The translations under genes were made by a program, and so were the position numbers. From Aliiglaciecola lipolytica E3 (GTDB lineage Bacteria > Pseudomonadota > Gammaproteobacteria > Enterobacterales > Alteromonadaceae): a DNA stretch of 64,000 bases. The notes beneath the pieces were generated by a model. It was not told the DNA's origin, made no database searches, and saw only the letters and a program-made list of their open reading frames with translations. This document shows positions 53,501 through 62,544 of the stretch, in pieces. The stretch spans positions 1-64,000 of the forward strand of contig NZ_BAEN01000037.1 of assembly GCF_000314975.1 (NCBI RefSeq), in the 5' to 3' direction. Numbering within the stretch: position 1 is the stretch's first letter; every line of letters begins with the position of its first letter.

Positions 53501-56500
53501 CATTGTATATGCCGTTTTTCACTGAAATTTGCGCAGGTGTATCGGCAGCAACGTTTTCCATCACATAATTTAATGCCCCTTGAACGGTTCTGAAATCTGC
53601 ATCACCGTCATCATCAACGGTCACCGCCGTGTCAGTTGGGCCCGCTGTTTTAGTAGTAAAATACCAGTTACTATTTTCACCTAGGCCAACAAATTCAACC
53701 CCATTGAGTTGCACATTAGTGGCTACATCGTCACCCACAACGACATAATAGGTTTGATTGTACGCTAACAGACTGTTATGTGGTTTGATTACCAAATCAT
53801 TACCCTCAACTCTGATTAAATCAGTGTTGACTCGACGAACACGGCTTTGACCTGAATATCCAAGAGCATCTATTTCTCCGCTGACACGGATCACATCAAC
53901 GAGTGTATCGTTACTGGCATCGAATATTCTTACTTCACCCACACTACCTAGGGTTGGCTCGCTATCAAAAGTGACACGTAAGCTCGCATCAATATAGGCC
54001 TCTGTAGCACTAATGGCAGGGGAGAGTTTGGTACTCAGGTCACCATAATTCTGGGTTGGCATTACAAACCCTTCGGCGACAGTGATATTAATAGTGCGAA
54101 CAATGGTGTCATCAGAACCTGATTCAATATACAAGGTGCTGCTGCCTGCGCCAATGGGCGTGATGGTAAGCACATTACCCTCAAGGGAGGTTGAGACTAC
54201 GCTTGCATCTGAATTGCTAACGGTGAAGGTGTCTGCGGTTATCCCGTCACTTTGAACAGCGGTGATATTAATCACCAAAGGATCACCTGTAGTGGACGTT
54301 TCCCACTCCGGTGACTTATAGTCCAAGGTTAACTGCACAGGTTTAATTGACGGATCACCTACTTTTAAGTCATCTAGTTCAAATGAGCGGTTATTAGTGA
54401 AGATACCTATCAGGCCTTTATCTGTATAGCTGGCATCCGTCGTTGTACCGATTTTTTCCCCATCGAGATAAACGGTTAATATATCGTCAATCATTTCGAA
54501 GCGAACTGTGTACCATACCCCATCGGTTCCATCTTTTTCTCCGAGTAAAATCGGTGTTTTAGTTTGTACCGGACGAGATATAGAATTCGCAGTACTTATT
54601 GCCACCTCAGTTTGGGTGCTACTGGAAGAGTTTTGGACATTTAATCCGCCTCCATACCAATTACCTTCACTCTGGTAACGACCTAATAAAAAGATTTGTT
54701 TATTGGCTGTGGTACTGTTTTGTCTTGGGCGAATTCTGGCTTCGATGAAGTAGTTGCCATTATTAGGAATATTGGCCATGGCGGCTTCAGTGAACAACAT
54801 GATTTCACCACCTGCGCCGCCTGCGGTATAGCGCAGTACTTTATTATCTTCATCATCTAGGGTATCAAAGAATCCAATTGCACCTGAGTCATTATCTGGC
54901 TGTGCAATTAATTGATAGTTGCTGGTAGAACCGGTAGCGAAATCGTCGCAATAGTATAGCTCTGGTTCATTTTCACAACTGAACGTGCTGGCACCTGGAT
55001 CGTCTGCTTCTAAATATTCGATCCTCAGGTTATCAATGACAACTGTCCCGCCGCTTTCGGTCCGCAGTTGTAAGAAAGATGTTTGGGTTGCCACAAACCC
55101 CTCTATCTCAAGAGTTTCCCCCGCACTAAGAGATAAAATTTGTTCACTATAAAACTTAGAGTCACCACCGTGAATCGAATTAGAGCTACCACTAGTGTTA
55201 TTGTCCACATAAATGATAAATCCGTTATTTCCTTCTTCATCTTCGGTGCTGACAATGTCCAAATAAATTTTATATGGGCGGCTTAAATCGAGCAATCCAG
55301 TGGTAACAGTATCGTCGCCTGTTGTTGAAACATCAGGTGTGCCATTACCTATGGTAAAACGGGCACTGGCGATACTGAGTTGACCTTCGGCAATGCTTAA
55401 ACCACTACCACCGCCGGTAATGCTGTACAAAGGTAACGCATCATTACCAGGAATCGATTTGTATTCCGGGGTAAAGAACAATTCGGTGGTCGTTTCAAAA
55501 TCCTCTGAGCTGAGTAAGTTTTCGTTGATATATTCAATACGAATATTGTTTACAACTACCGTACCACCACTTTCAGTACGCAACTGCAAAAACGAATTTT
55601 TGGTAGCAATTATGCCGGGAACAATGAGTGTACTTCCCGGTGTTAGGGTGTTGATGAGTTCACTGTAGAATTTTGATCCGCCGCCATGCATTGAAGCTGA
55701 GCTGCTACTGGTATTGTTATCTACATAAATTTGGAAATTGTTATCGCCATCAGGATCATTCACTGAGACAATGTCCATGACCACGTTATACGGACGACTT
55801 AGGTCAAATACACCTGTGCTAGCTGTATCGTCTGACGTTGTAGTAGCGCCTGGCATTGCGTTACCAATAGTGAAACGGCCACTGTCCAATTCAAGACCTG
55901 ATTCAATCACAGACACTGAACCACCGGTTTTGGTATATAGGGCTACATCCATACCGTCGCCATCAACAATGGTGGCAAACTCTGTGGTGAAAATATCCAC
56001 TCCCGCTTCATCAAAGTTAACGCTAAAGGGCAGGCTTACTCGCGGAATAGAAATCGGCTCTTCAGGTTCTTCTGGCTCTTCCGGTTCTTCTGGTTCAACA
56101 GCATCAGCATTGGTTTCAATAATTAGGTTATCGATGGTGATATTACCACTGCTATCAGTTCTGAACTGAAAAAACGAATTAGTAATATCAGTGTTTAAGA
56201 TTTTTGCTTCGGGATCACTTGGATCTAGGCCATTAACATCAGCACCTGGTACATAGGTATAGCTAAAACGCTGCCCAATTGGGAATTCATCCTCAGTGAT
56301 TGAGCGGCCAATGAATTTAGAAGCCGCGCCATGAACAGAGTTATCTTGTCCGGTGGTGTTGTTATCAATATAAATATTTAACGAACCAGAGCTGGTGTGA
56401 GACACCACATCAAAACTGATGGTGAAACCCTGACTGATGTTAAAAACCCCCGTACCTTGGGTATCGCTCGCTGAAGTTTGTGCCAATGGGTTGCTAGCGG

Positions 56501-57686
56501 CATTCCCGATACTGAAACGGTCTCCAGCCAAGGTTAACTGGCCTAATTCAGCGTTTAAAGAAGGACTACCACCGGTTTTAAAGTACATAGGGCCGGTATT
56601 TTCGTCGGTTAAACGTTTGTAAGTAGATGAGAAAAAGGTGGTTGTATCGGTGTTAAAATCTTCTGATAAAGCTGGTTCGATGGTATTTGCCCGTTCGACC
56701 AGTTGTTCTAATTCGATGGCAGCTTGCGCCTCACTTAACACCAATAAGTCGGTTTTAGGATCGTCATTGGCATCGCAATTTTTAACTGCTGTAGCCACGG
56801 CGGTACTACCATCGGCTAAACATAAGCTGTACACCTGGTCAACGGTATTGAATGATCTGACAATCAGATAGGTGGTGTTGGTGTCGGAAGTTAATTTAAG
56901 GGCTCTGCGGCCAAACATAAGCTCATAGGTTCCCATCGTTTCTATATCCCCATTGAATTGGGAATAGGAACCTTTACGTTGAGAACTGTCGTCTGGCGTA
57001 AAGTTAAAGGTATCTTGTATCGCCGTGTCACCTTGTAAAAACGGGTTGTAAACTATCCCATTTAAATGGTCCAGGTTGAATGTATTGGCAAAAAGGGTGC
57101 CGTATTCTGTTTCTAAAAAGTTGACGAAATGGGCAACCGCACTGTCAAACGGTGCTAAGGTAGTCATCGCGCCGCCAGCATTGGCTAACCAAGGTTCAAC
57201 GTCGGCTGCGAATTGTTCAGCTGGTCGGTCGAAAAAAGCTTCAATGGTTTGTCCATCGGCCAATAGCATCGAGGCAGCCGCGGCTGCATTTTCACTAATC
57301 TCAATACCATTTGACGGATCGCCATCTATGTCCAGAGCCTGCAATAGTCTCAATGTATTCACTACAGACTGATCAAACGGCGTGTCAGCGTTAAATAAAT
57401 TCAGTGGTGTTAAAATACTGGAGACAGGCACTCCAGGAAATTCAAAATCACCAATAAAGAAAGTGATAATTTCGCCACGAAAATAGCTAAATTCACCGTT
57501 ACTATTGGTTTTCCCGTCGGCCACGGATTCAGAGCGATAGCCTAATCCGGAAACGGGGCTATCGACAAACTGACCAGTGAGGGCAGGGGCAGGTAACTCT
57601 TTGACATTGGTAGTACTTTCCGCACCACATCCAACTAACAGTATTGTACTGACAATACTTGCTGCTAGCGTAAATTTGTAATTCAT
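50523..57686 (-). CDS. Giant CE8 pectin methylesterase-PL1 pectate lyase lipoprotein
   Basis: A 2387-residue protein. Lipobox L-V-G-C (Cys20). Approximate plan: unassigned N domain (30-340); module copy 1 (341-525); an E-P-E repeat linker; copies 2 (548-720) and 3 (725-895); a LamG-like domain (900-1115); Ig-like and SbsA-like domains (1116-1345); CE8 esterase (1355-1695) with EQDTLLL and GNVDFIWG; PL1 pectate lyase (1725-2022) with IWIDHNEL, DGLIDSKSGAKN and the catalytic RLPLFRYGK; module copies 4 (2049-2219) and 5 (2225-2387). The five modules share YVDNN(T/S) and H(G/S)...SK motifs and look like a carbohydrate-binding domain I cannot name. One chain would demethylate pectin and then cleave it at the cell surface. 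It follows TonB receptor 2 by 112 bases with no terminator between, so it is probably co-transcribed from the promoter at 60.9 kb. Confidence 0.93.
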   Translation of the reverse strand: MNYKFTLAASIVSTILLVGCGAESTTNVKELPAPALTGQFVDSPVSGLGYRSESVADGKTNSNGEFSYFRGEIITFFIGDFEFPGVPVSSILTPLNLFNADTPFDQSVVNTLRLLQALDIDGDPSNGIEISENAAAAASMLLADGQTIEAFFDRPAEQFAADVEPWLANAGGAMTTLAPFDSAVAHFVNFLETEYGTLFANTFNLDHLNGIVYNPFLQGDTAIQDTFNFTPDDSSQRKGSYSQFNGDIETMGTYELMFGRRALKLTSDTNTTYLIVRSFNTVDQVYSLCLADGSTAVATAVKNCDANDDPKTDLLVLSEAQAAIELEQLVERANTIEPALSEDFNTDTTTFFSSTYKRLTDENTGPMYFKTGGSPSLNAELGQLTLAGDRFSIGNAASNPLAQTSASDTQGTGVFNISQGFTISFDVVSHTSSGSLNIYIDNNTTGQDNSVHGAASKFIGRSITEDEFPIGQRFSYTYVPGADVNGLDPSDPEAKILNTDITNSFFQFRTDSSGNITIDNLIIETNADAVEPEEPEEPEEPEEPISIPRVSLPFSVNFDEAGVDIFTTEFATIVDGDGMDVALYTKTGGSVSVIESGLELDSGRFTIGNAMPGATTTSDDTASTGVFDLSRPYNVVMDIVSVNDPDGDNNFQIYVDNNTSSSSASMHGGGSKFYSELINTLTPGSTLIVPGIIATKNSFLQLRTESGGTVVVNNIRIEYINENLLSSEDFETTTELFFTPEYKSIPGNDALPLYSITGGGSGLSIAEGQLSIASARFTIGNGTPDVSTTGDDTVTTGLLDLSRPYKIYLDIVSTEDEEGNNGFIIYVDNNTSGSSNSIHGGDSKFYSEQILSLSAGETLEIEGFVATQTSFLQLRTESGGTVVIDNLRIEYLEADDPGASTFSCENEPELYYCDDFATGSTSNYQLIAQPDNDSGAIGFFDTLDDEDNKVLRYTAGGAGGEIMLFTEAAMANIPNNGNYFIEARIRPRQNSTTANKQIFLLGRYQSEGNWYGGGLNVQNSSSSTQTEVAISTANSISRPVQTKTPILLGEKDGTDGVWYTVRFEMIDDILTVYLDGEKIGTTTDASYTDKGLIGIFTNNRSFELDDLKVGDPSIKPVQLTLDYKSPEWETSTTGDPLVINITAVQSDGITADTFTVSNSDASVVSTSLEGNVLTITPIGAGSSTLYIESGSDDTIVRTINITVAEGFVMPTQNYGDLSTKLSPAISATEAYIDASLRVTFDSEPTLGSVGEVRIFDASNDTLVDVIRVSGEIDALGYSGQSRVRRVNTDLIRVEGNDLVIKPHNSLLAYNQTYYVVVGDDVATNVQLNGVEFVGLGENSNWYFTTKTAGPTDTAVTVDDDGDADFRTVQGALNYVMENVAADTPAQISVKNGIYNELLYMRNKNYLTINGESRDNTIISYDNYESRNGGSGGSEAPGTGSPNGGRSVFLVEGADLLTLSNLTLKNDHIRSNLYSNQAETIYFNSPNRLVAKDANFISEQDTLLLKGYTWFYNTLVAGNVDFIWGYPVTALFEESEIRTIGDSKNGDPDQDSSGGYVLQARVQNATDPGFIFLNSEFTHGPGPIGNDVLDNSTYIARSGGSSSYYDNVTLINNKFDTHIATEGWATLGVNGQPAPNPETATATSGWREYGSMDMQGNLLDLSSRVGGYLLTESEVINLTDRVSIFASYNNDQGWDPTANNEPVIGEILDDKGFAGYNFDLTGGAGGMVVTVNNGADMITALEEASDAAMPIIIYVDGTITDANSGGSGRSIDIKDMDNVSIVGVADRGEFDGIGISIRRANNIIIQNLTIHHVLTGGKDAISIEGDDDGSTTSNIWIDHNELYSTLNVDKDYYDGLIDSKSGAKNITISYNYLHDHWKASLHGHTENDTSDNTDRNITFHHNRFESIESRLPLFRYGKGHLYNNYYNDIHSTGINSRIGAELLIENNVFENTQNPIVSFYSDVIGYWNTSGNIFGLGVTWTTPSGNDVSAGPDATPTSSYVVPYTYELEDADVVKANVIAFSGVNKLDQSGLDIPDIEGDTPSTTDVSLPYSEDFSAADAAIFFTADYKTMPDDDTAALNYITGGGSGISITDEKMTLSSARFTIGNTTPDVETAETDTDSAGVFDLSKPYKITMDVVSVDDPDGDNNFIVYVDNNTSSSSKSVHSGSSKMYSELITSLTPGSSIEVSGLVATANSFIQLRTESGGTVEIDNLRIEYLPADAVLSESFDVGDADFFSADYKSLANDSTASFYVKTGGTVETIDGALRLDSGRFTLGQSAPDVATSSADIAANGALDLSQSYQIVMDIVSLNDPDGDNNFIVYVDNNSTSSGNSMHGGSSKFYSVLINEHSLGELVIPGFTATDSSFLQLRTESGGVVVIDNLRIEYLD

Positions 57687-57798
57687 TTTTGTTCTCCCAA
57701 GAGTAATTGGCGCTTGGCACTATTCACTCTTTAAGTTCCTATTGAATAAATTGCATTTATGTTCGTTTCATTTCTTTAGGCATAAATAGTGAGGTTAT

Positions 57799-60700
57799 TT
57801 AATAAAATTTATAATCCACACCTATTTGGAAGGTTTTCCCATATTCTTCTTTTTGATACAGAATATTGCCGCCACTTTGTGCATTGCCTTGGAAGTAACG
57901 CAAGTCGGACTCGTCAGTTAAGTTAACGGCATCGAAATACATGTTGATTTGATCGTTAATCCGATATCTCGCTTTAAAATCTATAGTGGTGATAGCGTCT
58001 TGATATCTGTCTGACCAATATTTACAAGCGCGTGTATCCGATTCACTGACACCAGTAGGGCAAGCTCCGACTTCTTCTAAGATTTTGGCTCTGTGATTGC
58101 CAATTAAACGGAATGAAAACACATTATTTTCCCAACCGAATGTTAAGTTAGCGGTAGTGTCAGCTTGATCAGGCAAAGGAACGTTTGAAACACGTATTGA
58201 ATCATCTAGTTCTGCTTCGCTGTCTAAAAAGGTCATGTTACTTTGCAGGAAGAAACCATTATCAAAGTATTGGTTGTAACTAAGCTCAACCCCAACTACA
58301 TAGGCTTTATCACCGTTTAAGGTAATATTGACATCATTAAGTACAAGGTTTTGTGGAATCACGAATTCGGTCACCTGAGCCACAGGTAACGATAGTGGCA
58401 AATCTTCTAAAGACTGGGTTATACCATTCACATCGACAATAAAATTGTCTATGTCTTTGTAAAAAATCGCCGCTTCCATAAATAGATTTTTACTTGGATA
58501 CCAACCAATTGATGCGTCGTAATTGACAGAAGTCATGGCAACCAAATTAGGGTTACCGACATCCAGCGTATTATTAGAACCTAAAATATAGTCTTGTAAC
58601 TGGCGAACGTTCGCACTTCCCTGAGAATCGTCACAATCGTCACTGGCCGGCGGACAAAGCTCAATATCCTGATCAAACTTGGCAAAAGCACGCGCTTGTT
58701 TAAATGAGGGGCGGGTATAACTGCTCCAGATAGAGGCACGAACCAGAATATCTTCAGTGGGTTCATAACGCAGATGTGCACTAGGATAATATTCACTGTA
58801 AGTTATGGATGCTTCAGGTAATGGAATGGCAATATCCAGACTTCCGCTACCTGCGCCATTAAATTCAAAATCGTCATTTTCTAACGACAAAAAGCCAGTT
58901 GATGAAAATTCGGTTTCTGCATATCTGACACCTGCAATTAAAATTAGATCATCATTTAAAGGTACTTCAGCCATCAAGTAAGCAGCTTTAGTATCTTCAA
59001 TTATGGTGTAATCTTCTTTGGTACTGTCAATGGACAATTCGTTATTGGTCGCACTTTCCCGAGTTATTTTGGATGAGGCGACTATGTATTCAATTTGGTC
59101 TTGGTTAACAAATGGATAGAAAAAATTACTATTTTCAGGAATAGCGCTAGGGTAATCAGCGTGATTTGAGTTAACTACTTCAATACAAACTGGATCGCCA
59201 TTACAGTCATCACTACTGGGATCGTAACTGGCCCGGTTCTTATCGCGTACATGACTACGATTTGAAAACGCCACACCACCTTTTATGTAATTTAAGTGGG
59301 GCAAAAAATACTCTTTGGTTAAATTAATTTCACCATTTTTGATTTTATCTTCGCGCGTACCGTCTTCTAGAAACAAATTGTCGAATTGAAAATTTGACAT
59401 CTGCGAAGCATCACCTGAACCTGATGTGCCGAAAATGCTATTTTCAGGATCGTAATCAAAGCCGCCTAATTCAGCCGCTTCTTCCGGCGTAACCGCGCGA
59501 CCAATGATGTTATCTCTTAACCCTTGGCCATAAACAATTAGGTCTCTTTCACGGAATTGTACTCGTCTGTCATTAAGTGATTCGTCAGTAGTCTGTGATT
59601 GTGCGTATTCATAATCTAATACCCAAGTATCACCGAGTTTATTCTCGCCACCAATGCTAAAACTTTTTGTTGTGGTATCACCACCTTGAATAAAATACTG
59701 ATGAAAAATATCGATGTCGGTTAGGATAAACTCTTTGGTATCTCCATTAACATAGGCAATTTCACCGCTTCCAACTCCTCCAGCATCTTGAAAGTCATAA
59801 AATTCCCGTAACGCGATGTCTTCATCAGAAAATTTGGTTAAATTGCCACGCACATAATAATAGGAAAGATCATTCGGTTTGAATTCTAGATTGAGTGATG
59901 CTGCACGCCTTTTTCGATTTGCGACTTCTCGTCTAAGTTCTAATTGACTCGGACCTAAAATCTCAGGGCCAGAAGCCTGCAATGCATTCCCTTCGTCTGT
60001 GTCTTCGAAGCCAATGTCAGCTTGATAAAATCGCATCTCAGTAGTGCTATGATGACGAATTTCATCAACTTGAGTTTTACGATTCTCTGTAGAAAGAGCA
60101 AAACCAACACCGACTTTTTTATCTAATAAAAGCTGAGTGCCATCTAAACTAAATTTAGGAGAATGTTCTTCGCGTAATTGACTGTACGAGTCTTGCGCTC
60201 TAAATTTTAAACTTGACTTACCTCTATCATAAGCTGAAATCGCTTTGACATTTACAGTACCGCCTATTGAGTTGAGGTTTTGATCCGGTGTTAGGGTTTT
60301 TAGCACCTCTATTGAGCCTAGAATATCCGCGGGAATTGCATCTAATCCAACTTTACGATCATCACCAACACCAGAAAGCTCAGAGCCATTAAGATTAACA
60401 GAGACAAACCCCGGTCCTAAACCACGGACAGATACGAATTTACCTTCTCCTTCCGAACGTTGAAGAGTCACCCCGGGCAATCGACGTAATGACTCCGCTA
60501 CATTCTGATCAACAAAATTGCCTATGTCGTCGGTAGCAATTACAGAACTAAATCCATTTTTCTCTCTTTCTAAATCTCTGGCTTTTAAATCAGCCTGTTT
60601 TATACCAACTACTTCTACTATTTCAATCTCTTGCTCATTAGCTGTGTTGTTGATGTTCTCTTCAGATTCTTGATTAGGTAAGTTGGTAATAGTTTGTTGC

Positions 60701-60816
60701 ACTATTTCTGGTTCTGCATTTTTTTCTTCAGCAGCTATCGTTTGTGATGATGTACACATCAGCGGGATAGCAAGGGTCGATGCAAATAGCAAAGCTTCCA
60801 CTTGAACAGGCTTCAT
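57799..60816 (-). CDS. TonB-dependent receptor 2, pectin oligosaccharide uptake (predicted)
   Basis: A 1005-residue outer-membrane receptor with signal peptide (cleavage near IAAEE). An acidic, Gln- and Asn-rich stretch of about 45 residues precedes the TonB-box-like EIEIVEVVG. The plug reads FSSVIATDDIGNFVDQNVAESLRRLPGVTLQRSEGEGKFVSVRGLGPGFVSVNLNGSEL, and the barrel ends in the aromatic FQIGVDYKFY. It belongs to the same broad subfamily as receptor 1 but is only distantly similar, so a different fragment is likely. AAGGAG stands 9-10 bases before the start codon. First gene of the operon with the giant CE8-PL1 lipoprotein, under two operators. Confidence 0.93.
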   Translation of the reverse strand: MKPVQVEALLFASTLAIPLMCTSSQTIAAEEKNAEPEIVQQTITNLPNQESEENINNTANEQEIEIVEVVGIKQADLKARDLEREKNGFSSVIATDDIGNFVDQNVAESLRRLPGVTLQRSEGEGKFVSVRGLGPGFVSVNLNGSELSGVGDDRKVGLDAIPADILGSIEVLKTLTPDQNLNSIGGTVNVKAISAYDRGKSSLKFRAQDSYSQLREEHSPKFSLDGTQLLLDKKVGVGFALSTENRKTQVDEIRHHSTTEMRFYQADIGFEDTDEGNALQASGPEILGPSQLELRREVANRKRRAASLNLEFKPNDLSYYYVRGNLTKFSDEDIALREFYDFQDAGGVGSGEIAYVNGDTKEFILTDIDIFHQYFIQGGDTTTKSFSIGGENKLGDTWVLDYEYAQSQTTDESLNDRRVQFRERDLIVYGQGLRDNIIGRAVTPEEAAELGGFDYDPENSIFGTSGSGDASQMSNFQFDNLFLEDGTREDKIKNGEINLTKEYFLPHLNYIKGGVAFSNRSHVRDKNRASYDPSSDDCNGDPVCIEVVNSNHADYPSAIPENSNFFYPFVNQDQIEYIVASSKITRESATNNELSIDSTKEDYTIIEDTKAAYLMAEVPLNDDLILIAGVRYAETEFSSTGFLSLENDDFEFNGAGSGSLDIAIPLPEASITYSEYYPSAHLRYEPTEDILVRASIWSSYTRPSFKQARAFAKFDQDIELCPPASDDCDDSQGSANVRQLQDYILGSNNTLDVGNPNLVAMTSVNYDASIGWYPSKNLFMEAAIFYKDIDNFIVDVNGITQSLEDLPLSLPVAQVTEFVIPQNLVLNDVNITLNGDKAYVVGVELSYNQYFDNGFFLQSNMTFLDSEAELDDSIRVSNVPLPDQADTTANLTFGWENNVFSFRLIGNHRAKILEEVGACPTGVSESDTRACKYWSDRYQDAITTIDFKARYRINDQINMYFDAVNLTDESDLRYFQGNAQSGGNILYQKEEYGKTFQIGVDYKFY

Positions 60817-60874
60817 TGGAATTTACTCCTTGGCAATTTCATTAATATTGTTTTTTGGCCACTAACTTTAGATT

Positions 60875-60888
60875 CGCCATCGGTGGCA
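60875..60888. promoter_or_regulatory. LacI-type operator 5, imperfect
   Basis: CGCCATCGGTGGCA, 12 of 14 matching the consensus. It lies downstream of the minus-strand -10 (TATAAT, 60905-60900), covering the start of the TonB receptor 2 transcript. Confidence 0.7.
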
Positions 60889-60899
60889 TAATAATCTAT

Positions 60900-60905
60900 A
60901 TTATA
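60900..60905 (-). promoter_or_regulatory. Minus-strand -10 element of TonB receptor 2 promoter
   Basis: TATAAT on the minus strand, bracketed by operators 5 and 6. A good -35 is not evident; the position 17 bases upstream falls in operator 6. Confidence 0.55.
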
Positions 60906-60919
60906 TACTTTATTCTTGT

Positions 60920-60933
60920 TGCCACCGGTGGCA
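60920..60933. promoter_or_regulatory. LacI-type operator 6
   Basis: Perfect TGCCACCGGTGGCA in the gap between the divergent TonB receptor 2 and PL1 genes. Its centre is 45 bases from the centre of operator 5. Confidence 0.85.
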
Positions 60934-61116
60934 TTCTAGGGTTTGGTTAAACTGATGTCAATAAAATGTTAATGATTGGTTCGGCTATTTGAAATTTATT
61001 TTGACTACTATTAATGAAAGGTCATTTGTTCATAATCAATAAATGCTTTAAATCCAAGTTTAGTAATTTTGGAGTTAGGGTCGCGGTCTAACATCTACAT
61101 TATCTTATAAACTCGA

Positions 61117-62517
61117 ATGGCATTAAAAAGAACAAGGTTAAGAGTGAAACTTCGTATGTTCAGAAACATTTTTTTGAAGAAAATAAGCATGTTGTTATTT
61201 TTAGTACTTCTATCATTTGAAAGTAAGCTTGTAATGGCTGGTGATACGAGCTTAGCATTTGAAGGCGCTTTAGGTTTTGGCCGCTTTACCCAAGGTGGTA
61301 ATGGAGGCGAAATTTATGTTGTCGATACGTTAGATGATAGTAGTAACCCTATAAAAGGGATGCTACGGCATGCTGTAAACGCTAAAGGCCCAAGAATTAT
61401 TGTTTTTACAGTTTCGGGGGTTATCGAATTGGTTAAACCATTAGAAATTAAACATGACTTTATCACTATTGCAGGGCAGACCTCACCTAAAGGGATCGTG
61501 CTGAAAGGGGCTGAAACACAAATAAAAGCTAATCAAGTGATTATCCGTTATTTACGTTTTCGACACGGGACGTCAAATCATCAAAGTGATGCGATAACGG
61601 CAAAGCGAAATTCAAACATTATTATTGATCATTGTTCAATGAGTTGGGCCAATGATGAGGTGGCTTCCTTTTATAATAATACAGACTTTACACTACAATA
61701 CAGCATCATAAGCGAAAGCCTTAATGATGCTGGGCATAACAAAGGAAGTCATGGTTATGGCGGAATTTGGGGGGGACGTCGTGCTAGTTTTCTATTTAAT
61801 GTGCTTGCTCATCATACAAGTAGGAATCCACGAATAAACGGGCACAGATTAAAACCAACTTATTCTCAAGAGGAAGAATTTGCAGAGATAAACAATAATG
61901 TAATTTATAATTGGTCCAAAAATTCAGCATATGGAAATGAAAACGGAAAACTTCATTTTATAAATAACTATTTTAAACCAGGTCCGAGTAATGGTCCTAT
62001 CCGTTTTTTTCAGTTACTCAATTCAACTGAAAAAGGAGCAAATGGACGCGGCTTTTTTCGTGGAAACGTGATGGTAGGATATCCAGAGATATCTAATCTG
62101 AACCGGTTAGGGCTACCCATTAAAAATCAGAAAACTTTGCAGCCCGAAGACATTCGTTTGATTCATGAAAATTTTACGCTCGAGCAACTTTTTCGACCAC
62201 TAAATATTCACACTGTCGATAATACGGTTGACGCGAAATTTGCTTATCAGCGCTTAATTGTTGATCAAGAAGTGGGAGCAAATCGAAATCGCCATGGCAA
62301 AAAGTTGGACTCTGTTGACTTGCGTATATTAACTGAAATTAAATCAGCAACTGCATCGACCGAAACTGGAATCATAGACTCGGAATTGCAGGTGATAGAA
62401 AGTTGGGATAGTTATGCCTCTGAATTTTCCAATGATGGAGTCGAGCATATCCCTAATTTATACATGCAAAACAACCAGCAAATAGAACTCTGGTTAAATA
62501 ATTTAGGAAAATTCTAA
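61117..62517 (+). CDS. Secreted pectate lyase, PL1-like
   Basis: A 466-residue protein. A basic start (MALKRTRLRVKLRMFRN) leads to a hydrophobic signal at about residues 25-40 with cleavage near VMAG; the ATG at 61156 is an equally possible start. The right-handed beta-helix shows EGALGFGRFTQGGNGGEIYVV, TIAGQTSPKGIVLKG, VIIRYLRFRHG, IIIDHCSMSWANDE (calcium-binding Asp region) and HTSRNPRINGH (catalytic Arg region). These are typical of the PL1 branch found in bacterial polygalacturonate loci. It cleaves demethylated pectin by beta-elimination, giving unsaturated ends for GH105 and KduI. Divergent from TonB receptor 2 and close to operator 6. Confidence 0.9.
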   Translation: MALKRTRLRVKLRMFRNIFLKKISMLLFLVLLSFESKLVMAGDTSLAFEGALGFGRFTQGGNGGEIYVVDTLDDSSNPIKGMLRHAVNAKGPRIIVFTVSGVIELVKPLEIKHDFITIAGQTSPKGIVLKGAETQIKANQVIIRYLRFRHGTSNHQSDAITAKRNSNIIIDHCSMSWANDEVASFYNNTDFTLQYSIISESLNDAGHNKGSHGYGGIWGGRRASFLFNVLAHHTSRNPRINGHRLKPTYSQEEEFAEINNNVIYNWSKNSAYGNENGKLHFINNYFKPGPSNGPIRFFQLLNSTEKGANGRGFFRGNVMVGYPEISNLNRLGLPIKNQKTLQPEDIRLIHENFTLEQLFRPLNIHTVDNTVDAKFAYQRLIVDQEVGANRNRHGKKLDSVDLRILTEIKSATASTETGIIDSELQVIESWDSYASEFSNDGVEHIPNLYMQNNQQIELWLNNLGKF

Positions 62518-62544
62518 CCGATAAATAACACTAGGTTTTTAAAG

